In this document: one piece after another, positions 5,606 to 5,722 of the stretch
Layout of the letters: each line of letters begins with the position of its first letter
Numbering within the stretch: the stretch's first letter is position 1
From: Oscillospiraceae bacterium
GTDB lineage: Bacteria > Bacillota > Clostridia > Oscillospirales > Ruminococcaceae
Direction: 5' to 3'
Assembly: GCA_016303195.1 (NCBI GenBank)
Contig: JAEDMD010000132.1
Coordinates: 1-5,722, forward strand
Length of the DNA stretch: 5,722 bases
Program-made: the position numbers and the translations under genes
Notes under the pieces: generated by a model
Told to the model about the DNA's origin: nothing
The model's input: only the letters and a program-made list of their open reading frames with translations
The model's database searches: none

Positions 5606-5610
5606 TTTAG

Positions 5611-5667
5611 TTGTTGGTTATTAGTGCATAGTGCATAATAGTGAGTGGCAAGTAGTTAGTGTTGATT
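5611..5667. repeat. Degenerate TTAGTG-like simple repeats in the intergenic region
   Basis: This stretch is built from variants of TTAG, TAGTG and GTTAG, including a tandem TAGTGCA at 5622-5628 and 5629-5635. The rest up to the right edge (5668-5722) holds no gene, hairpin or promoter that I can support. The region looks like decayed short tandem repeats between genes. Confidence 0.4.
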
Positions 5668-5722
5668 AGCAGGGCAACAGCATTTACTTTTTTGTGGTAA
5701 GACATAGTTATTGCGAAACGAC

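Noticed and set aside
5656..5722. Open minus-strand frame running in from the right edge
   Set aside because: Only about 21 codons are open from the edge, with no recognisable protein C terminus and no terminator after it.

Overview
The window is about 45% GC by eye and looks like a chromosomal stretch from a gut or rumen Clostridium-class Firmicute. A Ruminococcus-type genome (Oscillospiraceae) is my best guess. This rests on strong GGAGG ribosome sites, TTGACA/TATAAT promoters, zinc-ribbon/membrane-anchor proteins and a 'GTAGGGGC'-type dispersed palindrome. No rRNA, tRNA, CRISPR array, transposase or phage gene is visible. All six genes lie on the minus strand, so the region reads from right to left.

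From the right edge: a degenerate AT-rich intergenic stretch (about 5606-5722) precedes a consensus promoter. A 15-bp inverted repeat overlapping its -10 closely matches the Fur-family PerR box. This promoter drives a small lipoprotein gene (GTG start) followed 17 bp later by a Fur-family metalloregulator, which is probably autoregulated. A second consensus promoter then drives two consecutive genes for proteins with an N-terminal four-cysteine zinc ribbon, a linker, one membrane helix and an extracytoplasmic C-terminal domain. This transcript ends at a clear intrinsic terminator.

The main result here is that the lipoprotein and both zinc-ribbon proteins share the same C-terminal domain of about 130 residues (GG-x-x-[FY]-Y-S near its start, a GY-x-V strand, and G-E-G-W-K-[VI] at its end). 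The Fur-family regulator therefore sits inside a cluster of three diverged paralogues that present one domain outside the membrane through two kinds of anchor. The zinc-ribbon/membrane-helix layout recalls the TcaA/YvbJ type of envelope protein. I do not recognise the domain itself and give it no function.

The left half holds an AEC-family (auxin efflux carrier-like) permease and, downstream, a ROK-family transcriptional regulator with its own extended -10 promoter. The regulator's mRNA has a leader of about 200 nt. A 9-bp closing stem in it encloses three hairpins and ends just before the ribosome site, an arrangement like a riboswitch but matching no class I know. The regulator keeps the ROK fold register, but its sugar-binding (ExGH), catalytic (NDAN) and zinc (CxCGxxGC) residues have all been replaced, so it probably senses something other than a classic ROK sugar ligand. 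A bidirectional-looking terminator and a partial palindromic repeat close the left end.
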